This document shows, piece by piece, positions 18,676-26,672 of a stretch of 64,000 nt of DNA. This stretch comes from Mycobacterium bohemicum DSM 44277 (GTDB lineage: Bacteria > Actinomycetota > Actinomycetes > Mycobacteriales > Mycobacteriaceae), in the NCBI RefSeq assembly GCF_001053185.1, contig NZ_CSTD01000005.1:248001-312000 (forward strand), written 5' to 3'. The notes under the pieces were generated by a model, which ran no database searches, was not told the DNA's origin, and saw only the letters and a program-made list of their open reading frames with translations. Within the stretch, counting starts at the first letter, position 1, and each line of letters opens with the position of its first letter. Both the position numbers and the translations under genes were made by a program.

Positions 18676-19989
18676 TCAGAACTCGGCGATCGCGTGCTCC
18701 AGCCGTTCGGCCAACCGGGCCTCGGCCTCGGCGCGGCGGGTGGGGATGTGCGCGGACGGGAAAGGCGTTGTCACCGGCTCGTATTCACGCAAGGTGCGGC
18801 GGGCGACCGTCATCTTGTGCAGTTCGGTGGCGCCGTCGGCGATGCCCAGCGACTCCGCGGCCACCATCATCTTGACGAATGGCATCTCGTCGGACACACC
18901 GAGCGCGCCGTGCAGGTGCAGGGCCCGTTGCGCGACATCGTGCAGCACCTGCGGCATGGCCACCTTCACCGCGGCGATATCGCGGCGCACCTTCTGGTAG
19001 TCGTGGTGCTTGTCGATCAGCCACGCGGTGCGCAGGACCAGCAGCCGGAACTGCTCGATCTGGATCCAGCTGTCGGCGATCTTCTCCTGGGTCATCTGGA
19101 AGTCGGCGAGCCGCCCGTGCCTGGTCTTGCGCGACACCGCCCTCTCGCACATCATGTCAAAAGCGCTGCGCGCCAACGCGATCGTACGCATAGCGTGGTG
19201 AATGCGGCCACCCCCGAGCCGGGTCTGGGCGATCATGAAGGCGTGCCCCTCGCCGCCGAGCACGTGGTCGGCGGGCACGCGGACGTCGCGGTAGCGGACG
19301 TAGCCGTGGCTGGCGCGCCTGGCGGATTCGGCCCCGACGCCGACGTTGCGCACGATCTCGATCCCCGGCGTCTCGGCCGGGACGATGAACAGCGACATCT
19401 TGTCGTAGGTGCGTGCCTCGGGGTTGGTGACGGCCATGACGATGAAGAACGACGCGTGTTTGGCGTTGGTGGAGAACCACTTCTCGCCGTTGATCACCCA
19501 GTCCCCGTTTGCCGAGCCGTCGCGGGTGGCGGTGGTGACGAATTGCCCGGGATCCGAACCGCCCTGCGGCTCGGTCATCGAGTAGCAGGAGGTGATCTCG
19601 CCGTCCAGCAGCGGCTGCAGGTACCGGGCCTTTTGTTCCTCGGTGCCGAACAGCGCCAGGATTTCGGCGTTGCCCGAGTCGGGCGCCTGGCAGCCGAACA
19701 CCGACGGCGCCCACCGGGACCGGCCCAGGATCTCATTGAGCAGCGCGAGTTTCACCTGGCCGAAGCCCTGACCGCCCAGTTCGGGGCGCAGGTGTGCGGC
19801 CCACAATCCCTGGTCCTTCACCTGCTGCTGCAGCGGCCGCAGGACGGCCATCATCTCTGCGTTCTTCTTGTCGTACGGATCCAGCGGCACCAGATCGAGC
19901 GGTTCGAGCTCGTCGACCATGAATTCCTTGACCCAGTCGAGCTTTTCCTGGTACTCGGGGTCTGTTTCGAAGTCCCACACCGTGGTCAT
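18676..19989 (-). CDS. fadE1: acyl-CoA dehydrogenase FadE1
   Basis: This 437-aa flavoprotein matches Rv0131c. Landmarks are CYSMTEPQGGSDPGQFVT (FAD/substrate region near residue 150), WVINGEKWFSTNAKHASF, the arginine-rich helical region RLGGGRIHHAMRT, and the C-terminal QRALHLHGALGVSDEMPF. The chain-length preference and partner electron carrier cannot be inferred. Its stop lies just beyond the inverted repeat that separates it from convergent htdZ. Confidence 0.93.
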   Translation of the reverse strand: MTTVWDFETDPEYQEKLDWVKEFMVDELEPLDLVPLDPYDKKNAEMMAVLRPLQQQVKDQGLWAAHLRPELGGQGFGQVKLALLNEILGRSRWAPSVFGCQAPDSGNAEILALFGTEEQKARYLQPLLDGEITSCYSMTEPQGGSDPGQFVTTATRDGSANGDWVINGEKWFSTNAKHASFFIVMAVTNPEARTYDKMSLFIVPAETPGIEIVRNVGVGAESARRASHGYVRYRDVRVPADHVLGGEGHAFMIAQTRLGGGRIHHAMRTIALARSAFDMMCERAVSRKTRHGRLADFQMTQEKIADSWIQIEQFRLLVLRTAWLIDKHHDYQKVRRDIAAVKVAMPQVLHDVAQRALHLHGALGVSDEMPFVKMMVAAESLGIADGATELHKMTVARRTLREYEPVTTPFPSAHIPTRRAEAEARLAERLEHAIAEF

Positions 19990-20073
19990 CCGTTCCCCGG
20001 CGCAGCGTCGCGCCGGACTCGACGATGAAGCCTCACCATCGTAGGCGCAGGCCCCGGGCGTCGGGGAGCGGAT

Positions 20074-20775
20074 CTACCCCCCGCCACCGCGGGTGTCGAC
20101 GACACGCTGGGCGACGTCGACGAGTTTCAGCTGGCTTTCCTGGGACAGCTTCCGCAGCAACTCGAAGGCCCGCACCTCGTCCACGCCGAAGCGTTCCATG
20201 ATGATGCCTTTGGCCTGACCGATGCGGTCGCGGGTCGACACCGCCGACTGCAACTGCTCGCTGTGGCGCGCCGCCAGAATGGCGGCGGCGGCGTGCGCGG
20301 CCAGCACCGAGCCGGTGGTCTCCGCGTCGGTGTCCCACGCAGCGGTCCGCAGGCCGAACAGGTTCAGCGCGCCGGCGGTCCGATCGGCGGTGTACAGCTT
20401 GAACGACAGGCTGCTGTGCACACCGTGCCGGACGGCCGCCGGCGCGTATTTCGGCCAGCGGGGTTCGTCGCGCATGTCGTCGCTGCGCACGATCGTTTCG
20501 GTGAGTGCGGCTTCGGCGCAGGGCCCTTCGCCGAAATCGTGCTGCAGCCGGTCGAGCAGCGCCACCAGGCCGTCGGTGTCGGCGACGGATTCGAATTCGC
20601 CGCCCTTCTTGACGAGCAACACCCCGGCGAAGTCGGCTCCCGAAATCAGCTCCACCGCCGCATCGGTGACGTCGCGCAGCACCCGTTCGAGTGGGCGCGG
20701 CGCGGCGGTTTCGCGCGCCAGCTCGGCCATGCGCACGGCAAGAGCGTGTCCGGCGCTCGCGTCCGGTAGGTCCAT
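20074..20775 (-). CDS. GAF-ANTAR RNA-binding antiterminator regulator
   Basis: Residues 20-165 form a GAF sensor domain, with ELISGADFAGVLLVKKGGEF and HGVHSSLSFKLYTADR. Residues 170-225 form an ANTAR domain (STRDRIGQAKGIIMERFGV, then EVRAFELLRKLSQESQ), which binds dual hairpins in nascent RNA and prevents termination. The GAF ligand is unknown. It is divergent from the Mn-catalase gene, with about 150 bp between them, so the catalase or nearby stress genes are possible targets, but I see no clear paired hexaloop hairpins there. Confidence 0.88.
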   Translation of the reverse strand: MDLPDASAGHALAVRMAELARETAAPRPLERVLRDVTDAAVELISGADFAGVLLVKKGGEFESVADTDGLVALLDRLQHDFGEGPCAEAALTETIVRSDDMRDEPRWPKYAPAAVRHGVHSSLSFKLYTADRTAGALNLFGLRTAAWDTDAETTGSVLAAHAAAAILAARHSEQLQSAVSTRDRIGQAKGIIMERFGVDEVRAFELLRKLSQESQLKLVDVAQRVVDTRGGGG

Positions 20776-20926
20776 GAGGTCGAATCTCCACGATTGCCCG
20801 CGGGGTCGCGGGGTGAGGTTCAGCCGTCGGCGGCTCTCGGTTTCGGCTTATCTGCCAGCGTTTGTCGGCATACCGCACGGGTACCCGCCCTTGATCAGAC
20901 CAAATCCGCAAGCCCTAGGAGTCCAC

Positions 20927-21823
20927 GTGTTCGTGCACAACAAAGCCCTGCAGTTCGAGGTTCGGGTGAGCCAACCCGACCCACGTTTCGCCACACTGCT
21001 GCAAGAGCAGTTCGGCGGCGCCAACGGCGAACTCAAGGCCGCCATGCAGTACTTCACCCAGGCGTTCGTGCTGCGCGAGAAGAACCCCAAGATGTACGAC
21101 CTGTTCATGGACATCGCCACCGAGGAGCTCAGCCACCTCGAAATGGTCGGCTCGATGATCACGATGTTGCTGGACGGCCTCAACGACAACCTGAAGATCG
21201 CCAACGAAAAGTGCGACTGGATGCCCGCGGTGGCCAGCGCCGACGGGCGCGACCAGATCGTCCATCAGGTGGCCGTCAATCCGCTGTACCTGGCGCTCAA
21301 CGGCGGCAGCCCGGACGTCAGCAACTCCCAGGGGGTGCCGTGGATGGGTTCCTACGTCACCGCCAACGGCGATCCCACCGTGGACCTGCGCAGTAACTTG
21401 GCGGCCGAGTCCCGGGCAAAGGTCGTCTATGAGTACCTCAAGCAGTTCACCGACGACCCGGGTGTGCAGGACACGTTGACCTTCTTGATGACGCGCGAGG
21501 TGACGCACTATCAGCAGTTCACCGCGGCGCTCAACGAATTGCCGGTGAACTTCCCGCCGGGGCAGCTGCCGGCGGACCCGCGCTTCGCCAACGTGGCCTT
21601 CAACATGTCGAACGGAGGCGGCGAGTCGATTCGCGGGCCGTGGAACCAGGGGCAGGGCCCGTGGCCCGAGGGCATGGAGTGGGAGTACGTGGAGAAGCCC
21701 CAGGAGCAGTGGCTGGGCGGCGCCAAGCGGCGGAACAAGGGCGCCGAGACCAATCCGCAGGGATCGCCGGCCGTCGACGCCGAGAAGCCGTTCACCCACG
21801 AACAGCGCACGCCCACCGGCTAA
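20927..21823 (+). CDS. manganese catalase
   Basis: The 298-aa protein is a dimanganese catalase of ferritin-like fold, disproportionating hydrogen peroxide without haem. Metal-ligand helices are seen as EQFGGANGELKAAMQYFTQA, ATEELSHLEMVGSM and MTREVTHYQQF. The C-terminal part with NFPPGQLPADPRF and GPWNQGQGPWPEG is typical of the family. The start is GTG 20927 (family N-terminus FVHNKALQFEVRVS), with AGGAG five bases upstream. The much longer open frame upstream lies antisense to the ANTAR gene and is not coding. A strong hairpin follows the stop. Confidence 0.93.
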   Translation: MFVHNKALQFEVRVSQPDPRFATLLQEQFGGANGELKAAMQYFTQAFVLREKNPKMYDLFMDIATEELSHLEMVGSMITMLLDGLNDNLKIANEKCDWMPAVASADGRDQIVHQVAVNPLYLALNGGSPDVSNSQGVPWMGSYVTANGDPTVDLRSNLAAESRAKVVYEYLKQFTDDPGVQDTLTFLMTREVTHYQQFTAALNELPVNFPPGQLPADPRFANVAFNMSNGGGESIRGPWNQGQGPWPEGMEWEYVEKPQEQWLGGAKRRNKGAETNPQGSPAVDAEKPFTHEQRTPTG

Positions 21824-21835
21824 TCCGGACGCACG

Positions 21836-21867
21836 AGAGCCGGGCGTCCTCGTCGACGCCCGGCTCT
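21836..21867. terminator. bidirectional hairpin terminator
   Basis: A perfect 13-bp stem AGAGCCGGGCGTC encloses a 6-base loop. It lies between the convergent Mn-catalase and hemerythrin genes. Confidence 0.85.
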
Positions 21868-21880
21868 TGGCTGCGATGCG

Positions 21881-22459
21881 CTAGTGGATCTGCGGATCGG
21901 GCGGATTGTCCGCGCTGCGGCCGGTGACGGCGTCGCGCACGTGGTCCATGACCGCCGCGCCCATCCCCACGGTCTTCAGCACCGCCGGATTGGGCGGGGT
22001 GTCCGGGTGTGGCCGGGTCGGCGCGAGTTTCTTTGCCTTCTCCAGCTTTTCGCCGATCTTCTCCAGGTCGGCGCGGCTGATCGCCACCTCGACCTGCGGC
22101 CACACCACCTCCTGCTCGTAGGCGATGTGCTCCCGGCCCGCCTCGACGAACTCCTGCAGCGCCTCGTGGTAGTCCGGCTCGCCCGGCTTGCCATCCTCCA
22201 GCCGCTGTAGCAGCTTCTTGCCGGCCTGCTCCTGCTCAATCGCCCTGTCGGCCAGCGCATCACCGACCGCCTCCCGGACGGCCGGCCAGAAGAACTGCTC
22301 CTCGATCGCCTCGTGTTGCGACTCGGCGATGATGAGGTTGTTCACCACCGTCTCCAGGCCGCTGGCCTCCGCGCCCGAGCCCGACGGCGCACCGTCGAGC
22401 GATTCGAGCAACCCGAGCACGCTCTTGTGGTCCTGACGAAGAAAAGTGATCGCGTCCAT
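21881..22459 (-). CDS. hemerythrin HHE-domain protein
   Basis: The 192-aa protein is a four-helix bundle with the di-iron ligand pattern of HHE hemerythrin-like proteins: FLRQDHKSV, ESQHEAIEEQFFWP and REHIAYEQEVVWP. The C-terminal 50 residues are Pro/Ala-rich and probably flexible. Such proteins bind oxygen, NO or peroxide and affect stress responses in mycobacteria; the ligand here is not known. The start at 22459 gives the usual N-terminus MDAITFLRQDH. Confidence 0.9.
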   Translation of the reverse strand: MDAITFLRQDHKSVLGLLESLDGAPSGSGAEASGLETVVNNLIIAESQHEAIEEQFFWPAVREAVGDALADRAIEQEQAGKKLLQRLEDGKPGEPDYHEALQEFVEAGREHIAYEQEVVWPQVEVAISRADLEKIGEKLEKAKKLAPTRPHPDTPPNPAVLKTVGMGAAVMDHVRDAVTGRSADNPPDPQIH

Positions 22460-22525
22460 ACCCTGCCTTCCCAAAATTGAAGATGGCGTGCGGGTACCCG
22501 GGCGCAATGCGGCGAAACGGTGGCG

Positions 22526-23611
22526 CTAGTGCAGCTTCGTCAAGACGTTGGCGCCGTAGAAGTCGATGGCGCTGACCGGATCGCCCTGCGGGAAGTGCAC
22601 GAACGGAATGGCGCCGGCGTCGAGAACCCCCTGCACGGCGGCGATGTGGGGCCCGGCGTCGGCGCCGACCGCCCAGTTGGCGAGCACTTTGTCGATCGGG
22701 TTCGCCGCGGCGGCGCGCTGGATGTCCACGGGATTCGGTTGGTCGACCGCGCCCGCGGTGAACCGCCACAAGGTGGCGGCGCGGGTGGCCTCGTCGTTGT
22801 CGCCGACGACCGCGAACAACTCGGCGCGCTTGCCGAGTGCGGCCGGGTCGCGGCCGGCCGCTTGCGCTCCGGCGGCGAGTGCGGCGAGCAGTTTCGGGTC
22901 ACGCAGGTCCCGCGCCTGGGTGATCCAGCCGTCGCCGAACCGGCCCGCCAGCGTCGCGCTCTTCGGACCGCTGGCCGCCACGAAGATCGGCGGCGGTGTG
23001 GGCGGAACGTCGTAAAGCCTCAATGAATCGGTCGGGAAGTATTTGCCCGCGAACGAAATTCGCGATCCACTCCACAGCTGACGGATCAGCGTGATGGCCT
23101 CGACCAGCCGGTCGTGGCGCTCGGCGTACTTGCCGAACATCGTGGTGGTGGCCTGCTCGTTGAGGCGCTCGCCGGTGCCGACGCCGAGAAAGACGCGTCC
23201 GGGGTTGAGAATCACCAGCGAGGCGAAGGCCTGGGCCACCGTGGCCGGGTGGTACCGGTAGGTGGGGCAGGTCACGCCGGTGCCGAACGCGATGCGGCTG
23301 GTGGCCTGGCCAACGAGCGCCAGTGTGAGCCAAGGGAACATCGAGTGGCCCTCGTTGTCCTGCCACGGCTGGATGTGGTCGCTGGCCCAGACGTATTGAA
23401 AGCCGGCCTTTTCGGCGGCCTGGGCCTGGGCCACGAGCTGGTCGGTGCGGAACTGCTCGTGCGAGAGCACCACCCCGACGCCCTTGCCCGCCGGTGGCGG
23501 CGAAGCGGGCCTGCCGCGCTCGTCGGCGCACGCCGCCGACAATCCGGCGGTTCCCAGCGCGCCGGCACCGGCGGCCACCCGCCCGAACGCCCGTCGCGAG
23601 ATGCCGGTCAC
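22526..23611 (-). CDS. fgd2: F420-dependent hydroxymycolic acid dehydrogenase-type protein Fgd2
   Basis: This 361-aa luciferase-like (LLM) protein matches Rv0132c, first named as a second F420-dependent glucose-6-phosphate dehydrogenase and later reported to oxidise hydroxymycolic acids to ketomycolic acids. The barrel includes FQYVWASDHIQPW and FLGVGTGERLNEQA. The N-terminus has a twin-arginine signal (ISRRAFGRVAAGAGA) followed by a lipobox-like GLSAAC, so it is probably exported folded with F420 and may be lipid-anchored at Cys 28. It is divergent from the GNAT gene. Confidence 0.92.
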   Translation of the reverse strand: MTGISRRAFGRVAAGAGALGTAGLSAACADERGRPASPPPAGKGVGVVLSHEQFRTDQLVAQAQAAEKAGFQYVWASDHIQPWQDNEGHSMFPWLTLALVGQATSRIAFGTGVTCPTYRYHPATVAQAFASLVILNPGRVFLGVGTGERLNEQATTTMFGKYAERHDRLVEAITLIRQLWSGSRISFAGKYFPTDSLRLYDVPPTPPPIFVAASGPKSATLAGRFGDGWITQARDLRDPKLLAALAAGAQAAGRDPAALGKRAELFAVVGDNDEATRAATLWRFTAGAVDQPNPVDIQRAAAANPIDKVLANWAVGADAGPHIAAVQGVLDAGAIPFVHFPQGDPVSAIDFYGANVLTKLH

Positions 23612-23675
23612 CGGATCAAAATACCCGCCACGCAGTCCGTCACACCCGCGAAGCTTGACGCGCTAGCCTCACCTG

Positions 23676-24281
23676 GTGAGCCCGCAGGCGCGCCCCGCGC
23701 GCAAGACCGACATGCGCGCGATCTCGCGCACGATGGCCCGGGCCTTTCACGACGATCCCGTCATGGAATGGATGTTTCCGGACGAGGCCGCCCGGCCGGC
23801 GCAACTGGCCCGGATGTTTGCCGCGATGACCCGCCACCACCACTTCGCCGGGGGCGGCGTCGAAGTGGCGTGCGACGGCCCCGGCGTCGGCGCCGCGGCC
23901 CTGTGGGATCCGCCGAATCGATGGCGGTATTCGCGCCGGGAGGAACTGACGATGATGCCGGCCTTCATCCGCGTGTTCGGCCTGAGTTCGGCAAAGGCGC
24001 GCGGCGTTCAGGAGTTCATGAAGCGCGAACACCCCGAAGAGCCGCACTGGTATCTGGCGGCGATCGGCAGTGACCCGTCGGTGCGCGGTCGTGGCTTCGG
24101 GCAGGCGCTGATGCGGTCGCGGCTGCAGCGCTGCGACGCCGAATACTGCCCGGCCTATCTGGAGTCCAGTAAGCCCGAAAACGTTCCGTATTACCAGCGT
24201 TTCGGCTTCACGGTCACCCGCGAGATGCAACTGCCCGGCGGTGGGCCACCGCTGTGGGCGATGTGGCGGGCGCCGCGATGA
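23676..24281 (+). CDS. GNAT-family N-acetyltransferase (Rv0133-like)
   Basis: The 201-aa protein has the GNAT acetyl-CoA loop in VRGRGFGQALMRSRLQRC (about residue 137) and the C-terminal beta-bulge region ENVPYYQRFGFTVTREM. It resembles Rv0133. The acceptor substrate is unknown. It starts at GTG 23676, closely divergent from fgd2 (64 bp between starts), so promoters must overlap. Confidence 0.88.
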   Translation: MSPQARPARKTDMRAISRTMARAFHDDPVMEWMFPDEAARPAQLARMFAAMTRHHHFAGGGVEVACDGPGVGAAALWDPPNRWRYSRREELTMMPAFIRVFGLSSAKARGVQEFMKREHPEEPHWYLAAIGSDPSVRGRGFGQALMRSRLQRCDAEYCPAYLESSKPENVPYYQRFGFTVTREMQLPGGGPPLWAMWRAPR

Positions 24282-24327
24282 CGGGCGGGCGCGTTTAGCG
24301 CCCGGAACCCCGGGGCAACCGTTGCCC

Positions 24328-24723
24328 ATGACCGAAAACCCCGACGGGCCGGCAGATGCCGCCGACTTCCCCGAGGAGGGCGGTCCCGGCCAGACCTTGA
24401 ACCCCAGCGAGGGCACCGACTCCGACGAGTTGCACAACGACGACGGCGACATCGTCGTCGATCCGCCCGACGATTGGAGCGAGGCCAACCGATTCGGGAT
24501 GACGGCGCGAGAGCAACGGGAAGGCGAATCCCTCGATCAGCGCCTCGCCGAAGAGGAGCCCGACGTCACCCCGGATTCGATCGATGTAGCGGACTCGCTC
24601 CCGGACCGCCCGCCCGGGCGCGCGCACCGGGGCCAGATCGACGGCGCGCCCGAGGACGGCGATTCGTTGTACCAGGCCGTCGATGAAAACGGTGCCTCCG
24701 ATTTCACGCGGACCATCGAGTGA
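24328..24723 (+). CDS. DUF5709-like acidic protein
   Basis: The 131-aa protein is very acidic (runs such as ELHNDDGDIVVDPPDDW) and lacks hydrophobic segments. The central block REQREGESLDQRLAEEEPDV resembles the conserved core of actinobacterial DUF5709 proteins, which have no known function. It begins at ATG 24328, 46 bp after the GNAT gene on the same strand. Confidence 0.7.
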   Translation: MTENPDGPADAADFPEEGGPGQTLNPSEGTDSDELHNDDGDIVVDPPDDWSEANRFGMTAREQREGESLDQRLAEEEPDVTPDSIDVADSLPDRPPGRAHRGQIDGAPEDGDSLYQAVDENGASDFTRTIE

Positions 24724-24768
24724 TCAGTGTTCGACTGTTCACTGCGTTGGACGCGTCCGCGCCGTTGG

Positions 24769-25443
24769 TCAGGGGACGCTTCGCCAGCCGGCTATGCCGA
24801 TGGCGATCATCCGCAACTGCTTGACGGCGATCCGTCGGATGTCTTCGAGTGCCTCGGCGCTTTGCGCGTCCTCGATCGCCTCGGCGATGACGATCATCGA
24901 GTTCACGAACAGGGCCGCCAGCACGTTGAGGTCTTCGGTGCTCCACTCGTGCAGCCGCGGGAAGCGCGCGAGGTCGGTGGCCAACTCGGAGGTGATCAGC
25001 CGGATCTCGGTGCGGATGGCGTAGCGGAGCACCGACAGGCCGCTGTTGCGCTCCCGGGCGATGAGCCGCCAGTGCTCCCGCCGTTCGGCGACGCTGCCGA
25101 TCAGGATCTCGACGGATGACTCGATCACGCGGTTCGGGTCGAGCTTGCCGGCACGCGCCTCGCGCAGGGTGTCGCGCAGGGAGCGGAACGATTCGTCGAT
25201 GAGGACCAGTCCGAGCGCTTCCATCGACTCGAAGTGACGGTAGAACGCGGCGGGCACGATCCCGACCTCGCGGGTGACCTCGCGCAGGCTCAGGCTCGAG
25301 AAGCTGCGATCGCCCAGCAGCTTCAGGGCGGCGGCGATGATGGCGCGGCGGGTGGCCTCCTTGCGCTCCTCGCGCGACGTGGTTTCGCGTGCCCGCTCGC
25401 GGCCAGATCCACGCAAACGTGAGCTAGGAGTACGGCCGTTCAC
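24769..25443 (-). CDS. TetR-family regulator, probable repressor of the reductase-desaturase operon
   Basis: The 224-aa protein has an N-terminal TetR helix-turn-helix (RRAIIAAALKLLGDRSFSSL, then REVTREVGIVPAAFYRHFES). Its ligand domain resembles FabR/DesT-type regulators that sense fatty-acyl-CoA; this is a family-level suggestion. GTG 25443 is the preferred start. The perfect palindrome GTTCAC-TGT-GTGAAC covers that start codon, consistent with autorepression. It is divergent from the ferredoxin-reductase gene. Confidence 0.86.
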   Translation of the reverse strand: MNGRTPSSRLRGSGRERARETTSREERKEATRRAIIAAALKLLGDRSFSSLSLREVTREVGIVPAAFYRHFESMEALGLVLIDESFRSLRDTLREARAGKLDPNRVIESSVEILIGSVAERREHWRLIARERNSGLSVLRYAIRTEIRLITSELATDLARFPRLHEWSTEDLNVLAALFVNSMIVIAEAIEDAQSAEALEDIRRIAVKQLRMIAIGIAGWRSVP

Positions 25444-25452
25444 TGTGTGAAC
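25438..25452. promoter_or_regulatory. palindromic TetR operator candidate
   Basis: GTTCAC-TGT-GTGAAC is a perfect inverted repeat lying on the TetR start codon in the TetR/reductase divergent region. A further half-site GTTCAC occurs at 25516-25521, at the start of the reductase gene. Confidence 0.6.
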
Positions 25453-25513
25453 CCTACCACAGAGCAGCAGTAAACCCTTGACGACCAGGGGTAAGTCCCT
25501 GCACGGTATACAT

Positions 25514-26596
25514 ATGTTCACTCAAACTTCCCGAGCTCTCCGGAGGCGGGTCCTGGGTTCGGACCTGGTGGATCTGCTCACCGGCCCGCACGGCGTGGAC
25601 CGCTACACCGAGCTGGTCGCGCCCACCTGGACGCTGGGCGAGGCCCGCGCCAAGGTCACCGCCGTCCGCCGCGCCACCCCGCGCAGCCTCACCCTCACCC
25701 TCGCCCCGAACGAGAGCTTCACCTCCACCTGCACCGTCAAGGCGGGCCAGTACGTCAACGTCACGGTCGAGATCGACGGGCGGCGGCACACCCGCTGCTA
25801 TTCGCCGGCCAACGCCGAAGGAAGCGCCGAGATCGAACTGACGATCGGCCGCCACGACTGCGGACTGGTCTCCAACTACCTCTACGAGCGCGCCCGCCGC
25901 GGCATGGTGGTCGGCCTGGCCGGGGTCGGCGGCGACTTCACCCTGCCGGATCGGCGCCCGCGGCGGATCCTCTTCGTCTCAGGCGGAAGCGGCATCACCC
26001 CGGTGCTGGCGATGGCGCGCACCCTGGTCGCCGAGGGGCACCTCGAAACCGGCGCGGGCGAAATCGCGTTCGTCCACTACGCGCGCAGCGCCGTCGAGGC
26101 GTGCTACCGCGACGATCTCGCGGCGCTGCGCGGCGTCCGCGTGTTGCACGGCTACACCCGATCGGACGGGGGCGACCTCGTCGGCCGTTTCGATTCCGGA
26201 CACCTGGCCGCCGCGATGCCCTCACCCGACGCGGTGTTCGTCTGCGGGCCAAAGGATTTGGTCGACGCGGTGCGCGAACACTGTGACAACGTCCACACCG
26301 AGAGCTTCGTGCCACCGGCGTTCGATGCGCCGGCCATCGCCTCGGGCGGCCGAATCACCTTCTCCGACAGCGGCATCGACGTCACAGACGACGGACGTCC
26401 GCTGCTCGAGCAGGCGGAGGCGGCAGGCCTGACGCCCGAAAGCGGATGCCGCATGGGCATCTGCCACACCTGCACCAGGCGCAAGATCGCCGGGACGGTG
26501 CGCAACCTGACCAGCGGCGCCGTGTCGACCGGGCCCGACGAGGAGGTCCAGATCTGCGTGTCCGTGCCGGTCGGTGACGTCGAGCTTTCGCTGTGA
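25514..26596 (+). CDS. NADPH-ferredoxin oxidoreductase partner of a desaturase (Rv3230c-like)
   Basis: This 360-aa protein combines an FAD-binding domain (RHTRCYSPANA, about residue 95), an NAD(P)-binding domain (ILFVSGGSGITPVLAMAR, FVCGPKDLV) and a C-terminal plant-type [2Fe-2S] domain with CRMGICHTC and a fourth Cys in VQICVSVPVG. It is the electron-transfer partner type of the stearoyl-CoA desaturase DesA3 in M. tuberculosis. The start at 25514 gives MFTQTSRALRRRVL. The desaturase gene follows 76 bp downstream, so the two form an operon. Confidence 0.9.
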   Translation: MFTQTSRALRRRVLGSDLVDLLTGPHGVDRYTELVAPTWTLGEARAKVTAVRRATPRSLTLTLAPNESFTSTCTVKAGQYVNVTVEIDGRRHTRCYSPANAEGSAEIELTIGRHDCGLVSNYLYERARRGMVVGLAGVGGDFTLPDRRPRRILFVSGGSGITPVLAMARTLVAEGHLETGAGEIAFVHYARSAVEACYRDDLAALRGVRVLHGYTRSDGGDLVGRFDSGHLAAAMPSPDAVFVCGPKDLVDAVREHCDNVHTESFVPPAFDAPAIASGGRITFSDSGIDVTDDGRPLLEQAEAAGLTPESGCRMGICHTCTRRKIAGTVRNLTSGAVSTGPDEEVQICVSVPVGDVELSL

Positions 26597-26672
26597 ACCA
26601 AGCACCCACGCGAGTGTGCGGCGCCGGCCGCGTCGGGCCGCCAGATGCACAGTCGGACCGAAAGGAAGAACC

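Noticed and set aside
25507..25512. TATACA as the -10 of the ferredoxin-reductase gene
   Set aside because: It ends one base before the ATG, so transcription would start inside the gene; the upstream TTGACG is 23 bp away, too far.
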